DNA from: Ruminococcus sp. AF41-9 | Lineage (GTDB): Bacteria; Bacillota; Clostridia; Lachnospirales; Lachnospiraceae | NCBI RefSeq assembly: GCF_003477525.1 | Contig: NZ_QUDO01000017.1 | Span: 1-64,000 of the forward strand | Length of the DNA stretch: 64,000 nt | Reading direction: 5' to 3' | In this document: piece by piece, positions 55,204 to 64,000 of the stretch | Position numbering within the stretch: the first letter of the stretch is position 1 | Layout: each line of letters begins with the position of its first letter | The notes under the pieces: generated by a model | The model's input: only the letters and a program-made list of their open reading frames with translations | Databases searched by the model: none | What the model was told of the DNA's origin: nothing | Position numbers and translations under genes: made by a program

Positions 55204-55239
55204 AAAAGTACCACTGTCAGATAAAGTGGTACTTTTTTT
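55204..55239. terminator. Terminator of the kinase operon
   Basis: AAAAGTACCACT (55204-55215) pairs with AGTGGTACTTTT (55225-55236), with more T behind. The A-rich left side allows action on the opposite strand. Confidence 0.85.
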
Positions 55240-55294
55240 ATGCCGCGGAAGCGATTCATGCCGCAGGCGGAGAATCCTGCAGACAGGATTCCTT
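55240..55294. repeat. GGCGGAGAATCCTGC hairpin repeat, copy 2
   Basis: GCGGAAGCGATTCATGCCGC is followed by AGGCGGAGAATCCTGCAGAC and AGGATTCC. It is like the copy at 50701, and again immediately follows a terminator. Confidence 0.7.
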
Positions 55295-55333
55295 TTTATC
55301 CTTTTCCCGACAGCCCCCTTCTTTTAAAAACAG

Positions 55334-56503
55334 CTATTCGTTATAATATCCGTAAATGGCACGGGCATCAGCAGCAATAGTCTGTCGGGCAGCTTCGGTG
55401 TCGGTCAGATCCTGAGACATGAAACATACGATCAGGTTGATGCCTTTCGCAGTGTCGAAGATGATCGCTGCATCGTTTTCTACCGTATTAAGCTCACCGG
55501 TTTTATTGGCTGTGTGAACACCTTCCGGAAGCTGTGCCGGGATTTTGTTTTTGCGCTGCTGCATTTTTAACTGATAGTACATGGCTTCTGCATTCGGAAG
55601 TGTGGAATCAGAGATTGTACCATTGGATATCTGGTAGATTTCCTTTAAAAAAGTACCACAGTCTCTGGCGGAAGTGTAATTATCGCCGTTTTCATTACCT
55701 GACAGAAGCATACGATTCATCTGTGTGCTGGTAAAATCGTGATTCTGGCAGAACTCATTTACCTTTGCCATACCTGCACCATCATCTCCATTGCCCAGCC
55801 AGTTTACCAGAGCGTTGGCTGCATCGTTGTCGCTGACAGTGATCATGGAGGAAATGTTGCTGTCCAGTTCATCAGTACTGTGAGACTGGGCAAGGGAGTC
55901 GTAGTTTTCGTATACAGCACCCATAATGTAAAGCTTGATCAGACTGGCAGCCTGCATAGGAGTATCATTGATCACTCCGTCGGAATCCAGAGAAAGATTG
56001 CATACATAGACAGACCAGGTTCCGTTATCCTGTGGAAGAAGAGTCTGCACCTGATTTAAAAGGTTGTCCAGACTGTCATCAGAGTTATCTGTGAAAGTAG
56101 TACCGCTGGATGGGGAGAGCGTGCCTTCCTGCTGGGCGGAGGTGGAAGGATCGGAGGAAGCGTCTGCGGATGCGCTGGAATTTGTCTGTGAATCTACAGA
56201 ACTGATTTCATCTGTGGCGGTCTGGACAGAAGCTTCCTGTTCTCTTAACTCTTCTAACTGATCTGCCTGTGAGATCAAAGTGCTTGCATTTGTGGAAATA
56301 TCCTGCACAGTATCAGAAAGAGACTGGACTTTCTGCTGTAAAGTAACAAGGTGGCTCAGGGAAAGAAATGATACAGCTCCCAGTGCTGCAACTGCCACGA
56401 CAAGCACAGCAATCACAACATACAGGAAAACGGGTTTCTTCGGTTCCTGATATTCTTCGTTTCTGATGGAAGATTCAGGGATACTTGGAGGATTTTTACT
56501 CAT
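55334..56503 (-). CDS. Membrane-anchored serine hydrolase, class A beta-lactamase fold
   Basis: A 389-residue protein. A short cytoplasmic start, one transmembrane helix (about residues 26-48) and a coiled, Ser/Thr-rich stalk (to about 150) lead to a beta-lactamase-type domain outside. Its catalytic motifs are present: S-x-x-K in AASLIKLY (Ser about 187), SDNDAANAL (SDN, about 224) and NKTGEL (KTG, about 332). The sequence DSTLPNAEAMYYQLKMQQ replaces the usual omega-loop Glu-x-x-x-Asn, so true penicillin hydrolysis is doubtful. A peptidoglycan-modifying or esterase role is likely. It lies next to an amidase gene on the same strand. Confidence 0.82.
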   Translation of the reverse strand: MSKNPPSIPESSIRNEEYQEPKKPVFLYVVIAVLVVAVAALGAVSFLSLSHLVTLQQKVQSLSDTVQDISTNASTLISQADQLEELREQEASVQTATDEISSVDSQTNSSASADASSDPSTSAQQEGTLSPSSGTTFTDNSDDSLDNLLNQVQTLLPQDNGTWSVYVCNLSLDSDGVINDTPMQAASLIKLYIMGAVYENYDSLAQSHSTDELDSNISSMITVSDNDAANALVNWLGNGDDGAGMAKVNEFCQNHDFTSTQMNRMLLSGNENGDNYTSARDCGTFLKEIYQISNGTISDSTLPNAEAMYYQLKMQQRKNKIPAQLPEGVHTANKTGELNTVENDAAIIFDTAKGINLIVCFMSQDLTDTEAARQTIAADARAIYGYYNE

Positions 56504-56540
56504 TGAATTGTAGTCCTTTCATAGTTTATAGTCCGGTATA

Positions 56541-56579
56541 GAGTCACGTAGCGAAGCGGATTGCGATATCCGCCTGACG
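56541..56579. repeat. Short hairpin repeat (GAAGCGGAT family)
   Basis: CGTAGCGAAGCGGATTGCGA with ATCCGCCTGACG, located in the 79-base gap between the amidase and serine hydrolase genes. Confidence 0.7.
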
Positions 56580-56582
56580 GAA

Positions 56583-57614
56583 TTATGAATCGAAATAGGC
56601 ATCAATGCCATTGGCGATTCCCTCGGCCATTGTTTTCTGGAAATCTGGATCAGCCATTTTCAAATCGTCATTCTGGCTGGTCATAAAGCCCATTTCTATG
56701 ATCGTGACAGGAACAGTACTCCAGTTGATTCCGGTCATATTGTCGTAATACTGAACACCAAGATTCTGGAATCCGGTAGCAGAACAGTAGGAATCAAGGA
56801 TACACTGAGATAATCGGTTGGACTGGTCAAAAAGCTGAGGAATATAGGGGTTATTCTGGGATGGTGACATAGTCAGTGCACCGGAAGCTGTGTGGGAATC
56901 ATCGCCGTTTGCATGAATGCGGACATAGATTTCTGCACCCTGAGATGCGACATACTCGGCACGTTCTTTGTTGCTGATAGCTGTTTTATTGTCTGTTCTT
57001 GTCATAACGACCTGATAGCCGCGCTGTTCCAGAATCTCTTTTAACTGAAGGGAGACTTCCAGATTCAGTTCATATTCCGGCAGACCGCTGTAGGAGCCCT
57101 GAGTTCCGGTGGAACATTTTGCTTTCATATCAGAAGAACCGGGACCGTTTGGTTCCAGTGCGCTCATATCGACCGCCTCACTCTGATGCCCGGGGTCGAT
57201 TCCGATGATATGCCCGTCCTGAGCTGCTTCTGAAGAAAAAATGCTGGATGCGGAATCACTGTTTTCAGAGCCATCCGCCACCTCCGGACTGCTGTTCTGA
57301 CTGAATACAGAAGGTCTGGATTCTGTTTTCTGAGCGACTTCGGCTTTTTCCTTTACTTTTTTCTGAGAAGCAGTCTGCTGTTTCTGCTTCATTCGGTTGA
57401 TATTTGCCTGTACCGAATCTACAGCGGCAGTGTACTTGTCAGCAGCGGATTTTACCTGCTGTTGTTTGGCTGCGATCTGCTCTGCCACGGCATCCACTTC
57501 TTTCTCTGTGGTAATGATTCGTTCCAGAGTACTTTTATTAAAGAAGAAAAGGGAGACAATGCACAAAAGCCCTGTGAGAAATAAAAGTACGCTGATCATG
57601 CTGGGTTTCTTCAT
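56583..57614 (-). CDS. N-acetylmuramoyl-L-alanine amidase (Amidase_3)
   Basis: A 343-residue cell-wall hydrolase that cuts the bond between muramic acid and L-alanine. It has an N-terminal membrane helix (about residues 7-24), a coiled coil (about 30-90) and a Ser-rich linker. The zinc-dependent amidase domain runs from about 135 to 343. Zinc ligands are the His in IGIDPGHQSE (about 143), the Glu in EYELNLEVS (about 180) and the His in YVRIHANGDD (about 236). The catalytic Glu is in TIIEMGFMTS (about 312). The coiled stalk resembles regulated amidases of cell separation. It lies 79 bases before the serine hydrolase gene on the same strand, probably co-transcribed. Confidence 0.9.
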   Translation of the reverse strand: MKKPSMISVLLFLTGLLCIVSLFFFNKSTLERIITTEKEVDAVAEQIAAKQQQVKSAADKYTAAVDSVQANINRMKQKQQTASQKKVKEKAEVAQKTESRPSVFSQNSSPEVADGSENSDSASSIFSSEAAQDGHIIGIDPGHQSEAVDMSALEPNGPGSSDMKAKCSTGTQGSYSGLPEYELNLEVSLQLKEILEQRGYQVVMTRTDNKTAISNKERAEYVASQGAEIYVRIHANGDDSHTASGALTMSPSQNNPYIPQLFDQSNRLSQCILDSYCSATGFQNLGVQYYDNMTGINWSTVPVTIIEMGFMTSQNDDLKMADPDFQKTMAEGIANGIDAYFDS

Positions 57615-57755
57615 AGATGGTTTCCTTTCATAAATTCTGAATGTGGTTTTTACTTCTTATTTTATTATGCTTATTATAATGAAGGAATTTGTAAAATGCA
57701 ATTGCCGGAGAAGAGGAGACTGTAAAAAAAATATGTAAAAATCAAGTAAAATCCC

Positions 57756-57784
57756 TTGACAGCGCCAGATTTACAGGATATAAT
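57756..57784 (+). promoter_or_regulatory. Promoter of the str operon
   Basis: TTGACA (57756-57761), a 17-base spacer and TATAAT (57779-57784): a perfect consensus pair. Confidence 0.9.
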
Positions 57785-57788
57785 GAGC

Positions 57789-57818
57789 AAGCGTGCAAAA
57801 GAAACGCTTAATTTTTTT
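57789..57818 (+). terminator. Attenuator in the rpsL leader
   Basis: AAGCGT (57789-57794) pairs with ACGCTT (57804-57809), followed after A by seven T. It lies within 20 bases of the expected start of transcription, far upstream of the rpsL ribosome site, so it could trim expression of the operon. Confidence 0.6.
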
Positions 57819-57893
57819 GTGCGTAAATGCGAGAATAGCAACCGCAAGGCCCCATAGAAAACTATGGAGAAATAAATCGGGAGGTGAAATGGA

Positions 57894-58310
57894 ATGCCAA
57901 CATTCAACCAGTTAGTAAGAAAAGGACGCCAGACAACTGTAAAGAAATCTACAGCTCCGGCTCTTCAGAAAACATTCAACTCTTTAAGAAAGAAAGCAGT
58001 TGAACAGTCTGCACCACAGAAACGTGGCGTTTGTACAGCAGTTAAGACTGCAACTCCTAAGAAGCCTAACTCAGCTCTTAGAAAAATCGCCAGAGTTCGT
58101 CTTTCCAACGGAATCGAAGTAACAAGCTACATCCCAGGAGAAGGTCACAACCTTCAGGAGCATAGCGTTGTTCTTATCCGTGGAGGAAGGGTTAAGGACT
58201 TACCTGGTACAAGATACCACATCATCAGAGGTACTCTTGATACTGCAGGTGTTGCTAACAGAAAACAGGCCCGTTCCAAATACGGCGCTAAGAGACCTAA
58301 AAAGAAATAA
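57894..58310 (+). CDS. rpsL: 30S ribosomal protein S12
   Basis: A 138-residue decoding-centre protein. Conserved parts are [12 protein letters not shown] at the start, [20 protein letters not shown] (streptomycin-sensitive lysine in KKPN, about residue 56), [21 protein letters not shown] (with the second sensitive lysine, about 101) and the basic end. GGGAGGTGAAATGGA precedes the ATG. First gene of rpsL-rpsG-fusA. Confidence 0.98.
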   Translation: MPTFNQLVRKGRQTTVKKSTAPALQKTFNSLRKKAVEQSAPQKRGVCTAVKTATPKKPNSALRKIARVRLSNGIEVTSYIPGEGHNLQEHSVVLIRGGRVKDLPGTRYHIIRGTLDTAGVANRKQARSKYGAKRPKKK

Positions 58311-58397
58311 TTCGAGACAGGTTTCATAAAAAATAAAAACTGATCCCATTGTTTGGGACAGCAGGAATTAATCAATCGAAAATTCACGGAAGACTAG

Positions 58398-59003
<606 letters not shown>

Positions 59004-59021
59004 ATATAGGAGGAAAATCCA

Positions 59022-61142
59022 TTGGCTAAAGAAGGAAGAGAATATCCATTAGAGCGTACCAGAAATATTGGTATTATGGCTCATATCGATGCGGGTAAAA
59101 CAACTCTTACAGAACGTATCCTGTATTACACAGGTGTCAACTATAAGATTGGTGATACTCATGAAGGTACTGCTACCATGGACTGGATGGAACAGGAGCA
59201 GGAAAGAGGTATCACAATCACTTCAGCGGCTACAACATGTCACTGGACTCTGGAAGAGAACTGCAAACCGAAGCCAGGTGCTCTGGAACATCGTATCAAC
59301 ATCATTGATACCCCAGGTCACGTTGACTTCACAGTAGAAGTTGAGCGTTCTCTTCGTGTACTTGACGGTGCTGTCGGCGTTTTCTGTGCTAAGGGTGGTG
59401 TTGAACCACAGTCTGAAAACGTATGGCGTCAGGCCGACACATACAACGTACCACGTATGGCATTCATCAACAAGATGGATATCCTTGGTGCAAACTTCTA
59501 CGGTGCAGTAGAGCAGATCAAGACTCGTCTTGGTAAAAACGCAATCTGCTTACAGCTCCCAATCGGAAAAGAAGATGATTTCAAAGGAATCATTGACTTA
59601 TTCGAAATGAAAGCTTACATCTACAACGATGAAAAAGGTGATGACATCTCCATCGTTGACATTCCTGAAGATATGAAGGAAGATGCTGAGCTTTATCATA
59701 CAGAGCTCATCGAGAAAATCTGTGAGCTTGATGACGATTTAATGATGGAATATCTTGAAGGTGAAGAACCAACTGTAGAGAAACTGAAAGCAACATTAAG
59801 AAAAGCTACATGCGAGTGTACTGCTGTTCCGGTTTGCTGCGGTTCTGCTTACAGAAACAAAGGTGTTCAGAAACTTCTTGATGCTATTCTTGAGTACATG
59901 CCAGCTCCAACAGACATCCCTCCAATCCAGGGTGTTGATCTGGACGGCAACGAAGTAGTGAGACATTCTTCTGACGAAGAACCGTTCTCCGCACTTGCAT
60001 TCAAGATTATGACAGACCCATTCGTTGGTAAACTTGCATATTTCCGTGTATACTCCGGTACAATGAATTCCGGTTCTTATGTACTTAACGCTACTAAGGA
60101 CAAGAAAGAACGTGTTGGACGTATCCTTCAGATGCATGCTAACAAACGTATGGAACTTGATAAAGTATATTCCGGAGATATCGCTGCAGCGATCGGATTT
60201 AAATTCACAACAACTGGTGATACAATCTGTGACGAGCAGCATCCGGTAATCCTGGAGTCCATGGAATTCCCGGAACCAGTTATCGAGCTCGCTATCGAGC
60301 CTAAGACAAAAGCTGGACAGGGTAAACTTGGTGAAGCTCTTGCAAAACTTGCAGAAGAAGACCCGACATTCCGTGCACATACAGATCAGGAAACAGGACA
60401 GACCATTATCGCTGGTATGGGTGAGCTTCATCTGGATATCATCGTTGACCGTCTCCTTCGTGAATTCAAGGTAGAGGCTAACGTAGGTGCTCCTCAGGTT
60501 GCTTACAAAGAAACAATCACCAAACCTGTTGATGTAGACAGCAAGTATGCAAAACAGTCTGGTGGTCGTGGACAGTATGGTCACTGTAAAGTTAAATTCG
60601 AGCCTATGGATGCCAACGGAGAAGAACTGTACAAGTTCGAATCCACAGTTGTTGGTGGTGCTATTCCGAAGGAATATATCCCGGCAGTAGGCGAAGGTAT
60701 CGAAGAAGCTATGAAGGCTGGTATCCTTGGCGGATTCCCTGTAGTCGGTGTATACGCTAACGTATACGATGGTTCTTACCATGAAGTCGACTCTTCTGAA
60801 ATGGCATTCCACATTGCAGGTTCTCTTGCATTCAAAGATGCTATGCAGAAAGCAGCTCCGGTTCTTCTTGAGCCAATCATGAAGGTCGAAGTTACTACAC
60901 CAGAGGATTACATGGGTGATGTTATCGGTGATATCAACTCCCGTCGTGGACGTATCGAAGGTATGGAAGATATCGGCGGTGGTAAGATGATCCGCGGATA
61001 TGTACCGCTTTCCGAAATGTTCGGATATGCTACAGACCTTCGTTCCAGAACACAGGGACGTGGTAACTACTCTATGTTCTTTGAGAAATATGAGCAGGTT
61101 CCGAAGTCTGTACAGGAAAAAATTCTTTCTAAGAAAGACTGA
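59022..61142 (+). CDS. fusA: Elongation factor G
   Basis: A 706-residue GTPase that moves tRNAs and mRNA through the ribosome. G motifs are [15 protein letters not shown] (G1), DTPGHVDF (G3, about residue 92) and NKMD (G4, about 146). Domain IV contains [15 protein letters not shown], and the C-terminal end is a standard domain V ([21 protein letters not shown]). The start is TTG at 59022, 8 bases after AGGAGG. No ATG fits. It is 18 bases after rpsG. A GC stem (CAATCTGCCG/CGGCAGATTG, 61160-61188) follows, without a T run. Confidence 0.97.
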   Translation: MAKEGREYPLERTRNIGIMAHIDAGKTTLTERILYYTGVNYKIGDTHEGTATMDWMEQEQERGITITSAATTCHWTLEENCKPKPGALEHRINIIDTPGHVDFTVEVERSLRVLDGAVGVFCAKGGVEPQSENVWRQADTYNVPRMAFINKMDILGANFYGAVEQIKTRLGKNAICLQLPIGKEDDFKGIIDLFEMKAYIYNDEKGDDISIVDIPEDMKEDAELYHTELIEKICELDDDLMMEYLEGEEPTVEKLKATLRKATCECTAVPVCCGSAYRNKGVQKLLDAILEYMPAPTDIPPIQGVDLDGNEVVRHSSDEEPFSALAFKIMTDPFVGKLAYFRVYSGTMNSGSYVLNATKDKKERVGRILQMHANKRMELDKVYSGDIAAAIGFKFTTTGDTICDEQHPVILESMEFPEPVIELAIEPKTKAGQGKLGEALAKLAEEDPTFRAHTDQETGQTIIAGMGELHLDIIVDRLLREFKVEANVGAPQVAYKETITKPVDVDSKYAKQSGGRGQYGHCKVKFEPMDANGEELYKFESTVVGGAIPKEYIPAVGEGIEEAMKAGILGGFPVVGVYANVYDGSYHEVDSSEMAFHIAGSLAFKDAMQKAAPVLLEPIMKVEVTTPEDYMGDVIGDINSRRGRIEGMEDIGGGKMIRGYVPLSEMFGYATDLRSRTQGRGNYSMFFEKYEQVPKSVQEKILSKKD

Positions 61143-61321
61143 TAATATTTGATCATCTGCAATCTGCCGGATTATCTTCGGCAGATTGTAGAAGATATAA
61201 CAATTCATAACGGACTGCTGATTGTATCTGTTTCGGAGTACTCTGAGTCTGGTACGGGGCTGTTTTTTCGATGTGGAAAACAATACCCGCAGTATGTCGG
61301 TTATCAAATTGTATAAAGTGC

Positions 61322-61350
61322 TTGCAAATATCTTTGTTTTGCAATATAAT
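61322..61350 (+). promoter_or_regulatory. Promoter of tuf
   Basis: TTGCAA (61322-61327), a 17-base spacer and TATAAT (61345-61350). tuf thus has its own promoter in addition to any read-through from fusA. Confidence 0.8.
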
Positions 61351-61429
61351 CAAGGATAGCAAGTTTAAAACCGAAAAAGATGCTCTATAATAATATAAGA
61401 GCCAAATGTTTTAAGGAGGACGTTTTAAA

Positions 61430-62623
61430 ATGGCAAAAGCTAAGTTTGAGAGAACAAAACCGCATTGTAACATTGGTACCATCGGACACGTTGACCATGG
61501 TAAAACAACTTTAACTGCAGCTATCACAAAAGTTCTGGCTGAAAGAGTTGCTGGTAACACAGCTACAGATTTCGCTAACATCGATAAAGCTCCAGAAGAA
61601 AGAGAGCGTGGTATCACAATTTCTACAGCACACGTTGAGTACGAAACAGAGCATAGACACTATGCACACGTTGACTGCCCAGGACATGCTGACTACGTTA
61701 AGAACATGATCACAGGTGCAGCTCAGATGGATGGTGCTATCCTCGTTGTTGCTGCTACTGATGGTGTTATGGCTCAGACTAAAGAGCACATCCTTCTTTC
61801 CCGTCAGGTAGGTGTTCCTTACATCGTTGTATTCATGAACAAATGCGATATGGTAGACGATGAAGAACTTCTTGAACTGGTAGAAATGGAAATTCGTGAA
61901 CTCTTAAGCGAGTACGACTTCCCAGGAGATGACATCCCGGTAATCCAGGGTTCAGCTCTTAAAGCTCTTGAAGATCCAAGCAGCGAGTGGGGAGATAAGA
62001 TCATGGAACTTATGGATGCTGTTGACAGCTACATTCCAGACCCACAGCGTGACACAGATAAACCATTCGTAATGCCTGTAGAGGACGTATTCTCTATCAC
62101 AGGTCGTGGTACAGTTGCTACTGGTAGAGTAGAGGCTGGTGTACTTCATGTATCTGACGAAGTTGAAATCGTTGGTATCAAAGAAGAAACACGTAAGGTT
62201 GTTGTAACTGGTATCGAAATGTTCCGTAAACTTCTTGATGAAGCTCAGGCTGGTGATAACATCGGTGCACTTCTTCGTGGTGTTCAGAGAAACGAAATCG
62301 AGCGTGGACAGGTTCTTGCTAAACCAGGAACAATCACATGCCATACAAAATTCACAGCTCAGGTTTACGTTCTGACAAAAGATGAAGGTGGACGTCATAC
62401 TCCATTCTTCAACAACTATCGTCCACAGTTCTACTTCAGAACAACAGACGTAACAGGTGTTTGCAACCTTCCAGAAGGAACAGAAATGTGCATGCCTGGA
62501 GATAACATCGAAATGACAATCGAACTGATCCACCCAATCGCTATGGCTCAGGGTCTTACTTTCGCTATCCGTGAAGGTGGACGTACTGTAGGATCAGGAC
62601 GTGTTGCTACAGTTATCGAATAA
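61430..62623 (+). CDS. tuf: Elongation factor Tu
   Basis: A 397-residue GTPase that brings aminoacyl-tRNA to the ribosome. G1 is [14 protein letters not shown] (about residues 19-32), G3 is [12 protein letters not shown] (about 80-92), and G4 is NKCD (about 136). The effector loop ends in [10 protein letters not shown], and the C-terminal barrel contains [20 protein letters not shown] ending. AAGGAGGACG precedes the ATG. Last gene of the str block, closed by the terminator at 62691. Confidence 0.98.
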   Translation: MAKAKFERTKPHCNIGTIGHVDHGKTTLTAAITKVLAERVAGNTATDFANIDKAPEERERGITISTAHVEYETEHRHYAHVDCPGHADYVKNMITGAAQMDGAILVVAATDGVMAQTKEHILLSRQVGVPYIVVFMNKCDMVDDEELLELVEMEIRELLSEYDFPGDDIPVIQGSALKALEDPSSEWGDKIMELMDAVDSYIPDPQRDTDKPFVMPVEDVFSITGRGTVATGRVEAGVLHVSDEVEIVGIKEETRKVVVTGIEMFRKLLDEAQAGDNIGALLRGVQRNEIERGQVLAKPGTITCHTKFTAQVYVLTKDEGGRHTPFFNNYRPQFYFRTTDVTGVCNLPEGTEMCMPGDNIEMTIELIHPIAMAQGLTFAIREGGRTVGSGRVATVIE

Positions 62624-62690
62624 TTTTAGCATAACATCTTAATTATATAAATAGAGTACCGCAAGGTACATTGTGTCCAAACGTAAGATA

Positions 62691-62720
62691 CCCCGGAACC
62701 GTAAGGTTTCCGGGGTTTTT
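62691..62720 (+). terminator. Terminator of tuf
   Basis: CCCCGGAAACC-type left arm (62691-62700) pairs with GGTTTCCGGGG (62705-62715), followed by TTTTT. A smaller GTACC/GGTAC hairpin precedes it near 62657-62669. Confidence 0.9.
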
Positions 62721-62828
62721 CTGTACTCTAAGAAAAGAATTATTCGTAAATTTATCAGGTTAGTAATAGTGAAACATTTATCAGGAAGATGAAATACAGA
62801 TAAATTTATAATTGAAAAATAAGACCAG

Positions 62829-62850
62829 CGGTGCCAAAACGGTGCCAAAA
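62829..62850. repeat. Tandem 11-base repeat CGGTGCCAAAA
   Basis: Two exact head-to-tail copies. In my experience such GGTGCCAAAA pairs occur at the 3' ends of phage-type integrase genes, so this may be the last trace of one. No integrase frame is left. The gap 62624-62927 otherwise holds the tuf terminator and nothing further recognisable. Confidence 0.4.
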
Positions 62851-62927
62851 AGAAACTCCTGCGAATGTTTGCTATTCATTTTAGAAATTAAGAAGAGTTC
62901 TGCCACATTCTTGTAGCCCAGATGGAA

Positions 62928-63413
62928 TTAATCATCAATGCCGTATTTGTTTTCCAGCGCTTCTTCTGCTAATTCCAGTTCATCTTCCAGTTTTTCAATC
63001 GCGCGTTCTCTCGCTTTGTATATCTCGAAGCTAATCTCTTTCATCTGGTAAGCATACTCAAATTCATCATCAAGTTTATCCAGTTCGTCATCAACTGCGT
63101 CTACCTGTTTTTTCAAAGCGTAGAATTGTTCGTGATTCTCAGATGCATTTGTAGATGTTTTTGCATTGTTTACACTTTTTGTTATATTACGGATATCGTT
63201 TTCATAAGAAGAGAAATCATAATCCTTTTCGTTCGCATTCTCTACTGAGTTTTCTATGTTACTGATATTATCATCATTGTCATCTGTATTTGATGTTATA
63301 ACTTCCTGTGTCTTAATTTCTATATCTTCTGCTGCTCCATTATTGGATGAAGTGCATCCTGTAAAAGCAAATATTAATGTGAGAGATAATAAAACTACTA
63401 ATATTTTTTTCAT
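62928..63413 (-). CDS. Small acidic lipoprotein with coiled coil
   Basis: A 161-residue exported lipoprotein. The signal peptide ends in the lipobox FTGC (Cys about residue 20). The mature part is Asn/Asp-rich and then forms a long charged coiled coil (about 95-158: ALKKQVDAVDDELDKLDDEF, then ERAIEKLEDELELAEEALENKYG). No enzyme motif is seen. It faces a response-regulator gene divergently across 156 bases, so it may belong to the stimulus or output of that two-component system. GGAAGGAG lies 8 bases before the ATG. Confidence 0.75.
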   Translation of the reverse strand: MKKILVVLLSLTLIFAFTGCTSSNNGAAEDIEIKTQEVITSNTDDNDDNISNIENSVENANEKDYDFSSYENDIRNITKSVNNAKTSTNASENHEQFYALKKQVDAVDDELDKLDDEFEYAYQMKEISFEIYKARERAIEKLEDELELAEEALENKYGIDD

Positions 63414-63569
63414 AACGTGTTCTCCTTCCGTCTCTTGGATGTTTTGTTTTTGCTGTTATATGTATCATATAGGGGGAAGATTAAAAAAAGATTAAAACAA
63501 ATAGTAATTTCAAAAAATGAAAAAAGGACTCTAGCACACGAAAATGATTGGTATTATAATAATTACATT

Positions 63570-64000
63570 ATGAGATTACTGATTGTAGAAGACGAGAATG
63601 ATTTAAGAAACATTGTCAAAAAAAGGCTTGTCAAGGAACATTACAGTGTAGATGCCTGTGGGGATGGTCTGGAAGCGATGGATTATATCGATATGACTTC
63701 CTACGATGGTATTATTCTTGATATCATGTTGCCGGGAAAGGACGGATATGAAATCTTAAGAGAATTAAGGCAACGAGAAGATGATACACCGGTTCTGTTA
63801 CTGACAGCAAAAGACAGCATTGAAGACCGTGTCAAAGGACTGGATCTTGGTGCCGATGATTACCTGATCAAACCATTTGCATTTGAAGAACTGCTTGCAA
63901 GAATCCGTGTCATGATGCGTAGAAAGCCACAATTTACATCCAATCAACTAAAAATAGCAGATCTTATTCTGGATCGTGACACAAGAAGGGTTACAAGAGC
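63570..64000 (+). CDS. OmpR/PhoB-family response regulator, cut by the window end
   Basis: The first 143 residues of a regulator. The receiver domain is complete: the acidic pair in LIVEDEND (Glu7, Asp8), the phospho-acceptor Asp in IILDIMLPGKDG (Asp51), the switch Thr in LLLTAKD and the conserved Lys in LIKPFAFEEL (about 101). The linker RKPQF and the start of the winged helix (LKIADLILDRDTRRVTR) follow before the edge. The frame stays open to base 64000. A TATAAT box at 63555-63560 lies only nine bases before the ATG and no Shine-Dalgarno is visible, so the mRNA may be leaderless. A sensor kinase gene is expected just beyond the window. Confidence 0.9.
   Translation, partial: MRLLIVEDENDLRNIVKKRLVKEHYSVDACGDGLEAMDYIDMTSYDGIILDIMLPGKDGYEILRELRQREDDTPVLLLTAKDSIEDRVKGLDLGADDYLIKPFAFEELLARIRVMMRRKPQFTSNQLKIADLILDRDTRRVTR

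Noticed and set aside
59796..61307. A 503-codon open frame antisense to fusA
   Set aside because: It lies wholly opposite conserved fusA codons, is rich in Cys, Phe and Ser as expected of a shadow frame, and has no ribosome site.
62639..62848. A 69-codon minus-strand frame over the tuf terminator
   Set aside because: It runs through the terminator hairpin and the tandem repeat and has no ribosome site.

Overview
The window is low-to-mid GC DNA from a Gram-positive anaerobe of the Clostridia. A Blautia-like member of the Lachnospiraceae fits best. The support is the YesM/YesN-type sensor and regulator pairs, secreted proteins with Big_2 and GLUG domains, AGGAGG ribosome sites, the form of the rpoBC and str gene blocks, and a eukaryotic-type kinase/phosphatase pair. 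The species cannot be fixed from the sequence alone.

Layout. 1-3.8 kb: a chimeric gene relic, a prolyl-tRNA deacylase, a secreted GLUG-repeat protein and an Rpn-family nuclease. 4-7 kb: a secreted CAP-domain protein and an AraC regulator. 7.3-17.3 kb: galK, then a YesM/YesN two-component system followed by a ribose/galactose-type sugar ABC transporter whose ATPase gene carries a frameshift. 17.4-20 kb: relics and a frameshifted OLD-family nuclease. 20.9-33.0 kb: a long one-directional sulfate assimilation cluster. It holds a siroheme sulfite reductase, TusA, thioredoxin, a ThiS-like carrier with a one-residue tail after its glycines, an E1-like enzyme, a JAMM peptidase, a sulfate ABC importer, AprAB and CysDN. 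33.4-41.2 kb: small accessory genes, an AT-rich type II restriction-modification island with a degenerate integrase-like gene, apbE and upp. 41.3-50.6 kb: rplJ-rplL and rpoB-rpoC. 51.1-57.6 kb: a Ser/Thr kinase, PP2C phosphatase and unknown-protein triad, then two envelope hydrolases. 57.7-62.6 kb: rpsL-rpsG-fusA-tuf. 62.9-64 kb: a lipoprotein and the start of an OmpR-type response regulator cut by the window edge.

The most interesting system is the sulfur cluster. Sulfate would be imported by Sbp/CysTWA and activated to APS by CysDN. APS would be reduced directly by a dissimilatory-type AprAB, and sulfite reduced by the siroheme protein. The sulfide would then be loaded as a C-terminal thiocarboxylate on a ThiS-like protein. 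That carrier would be trimmed by the JAMM peptidase and adenylated by the E1-like enzyme, as in the HcyS/HcyD/HcyF route of Wolinella succinogenes. The tail of CysN looks like an APS-kinase domain that has lost its P-loop, which agrees with PAPS being bypassed.

Other recurring themes are several families of short hairpin repeats, two very long palindromes (about 165 and 158 bp), a second cluster of palindromes in front of rpoB, and three genes each broken by exactly one missing base. The last may be sequencing or assembly errors rather than real mutations.
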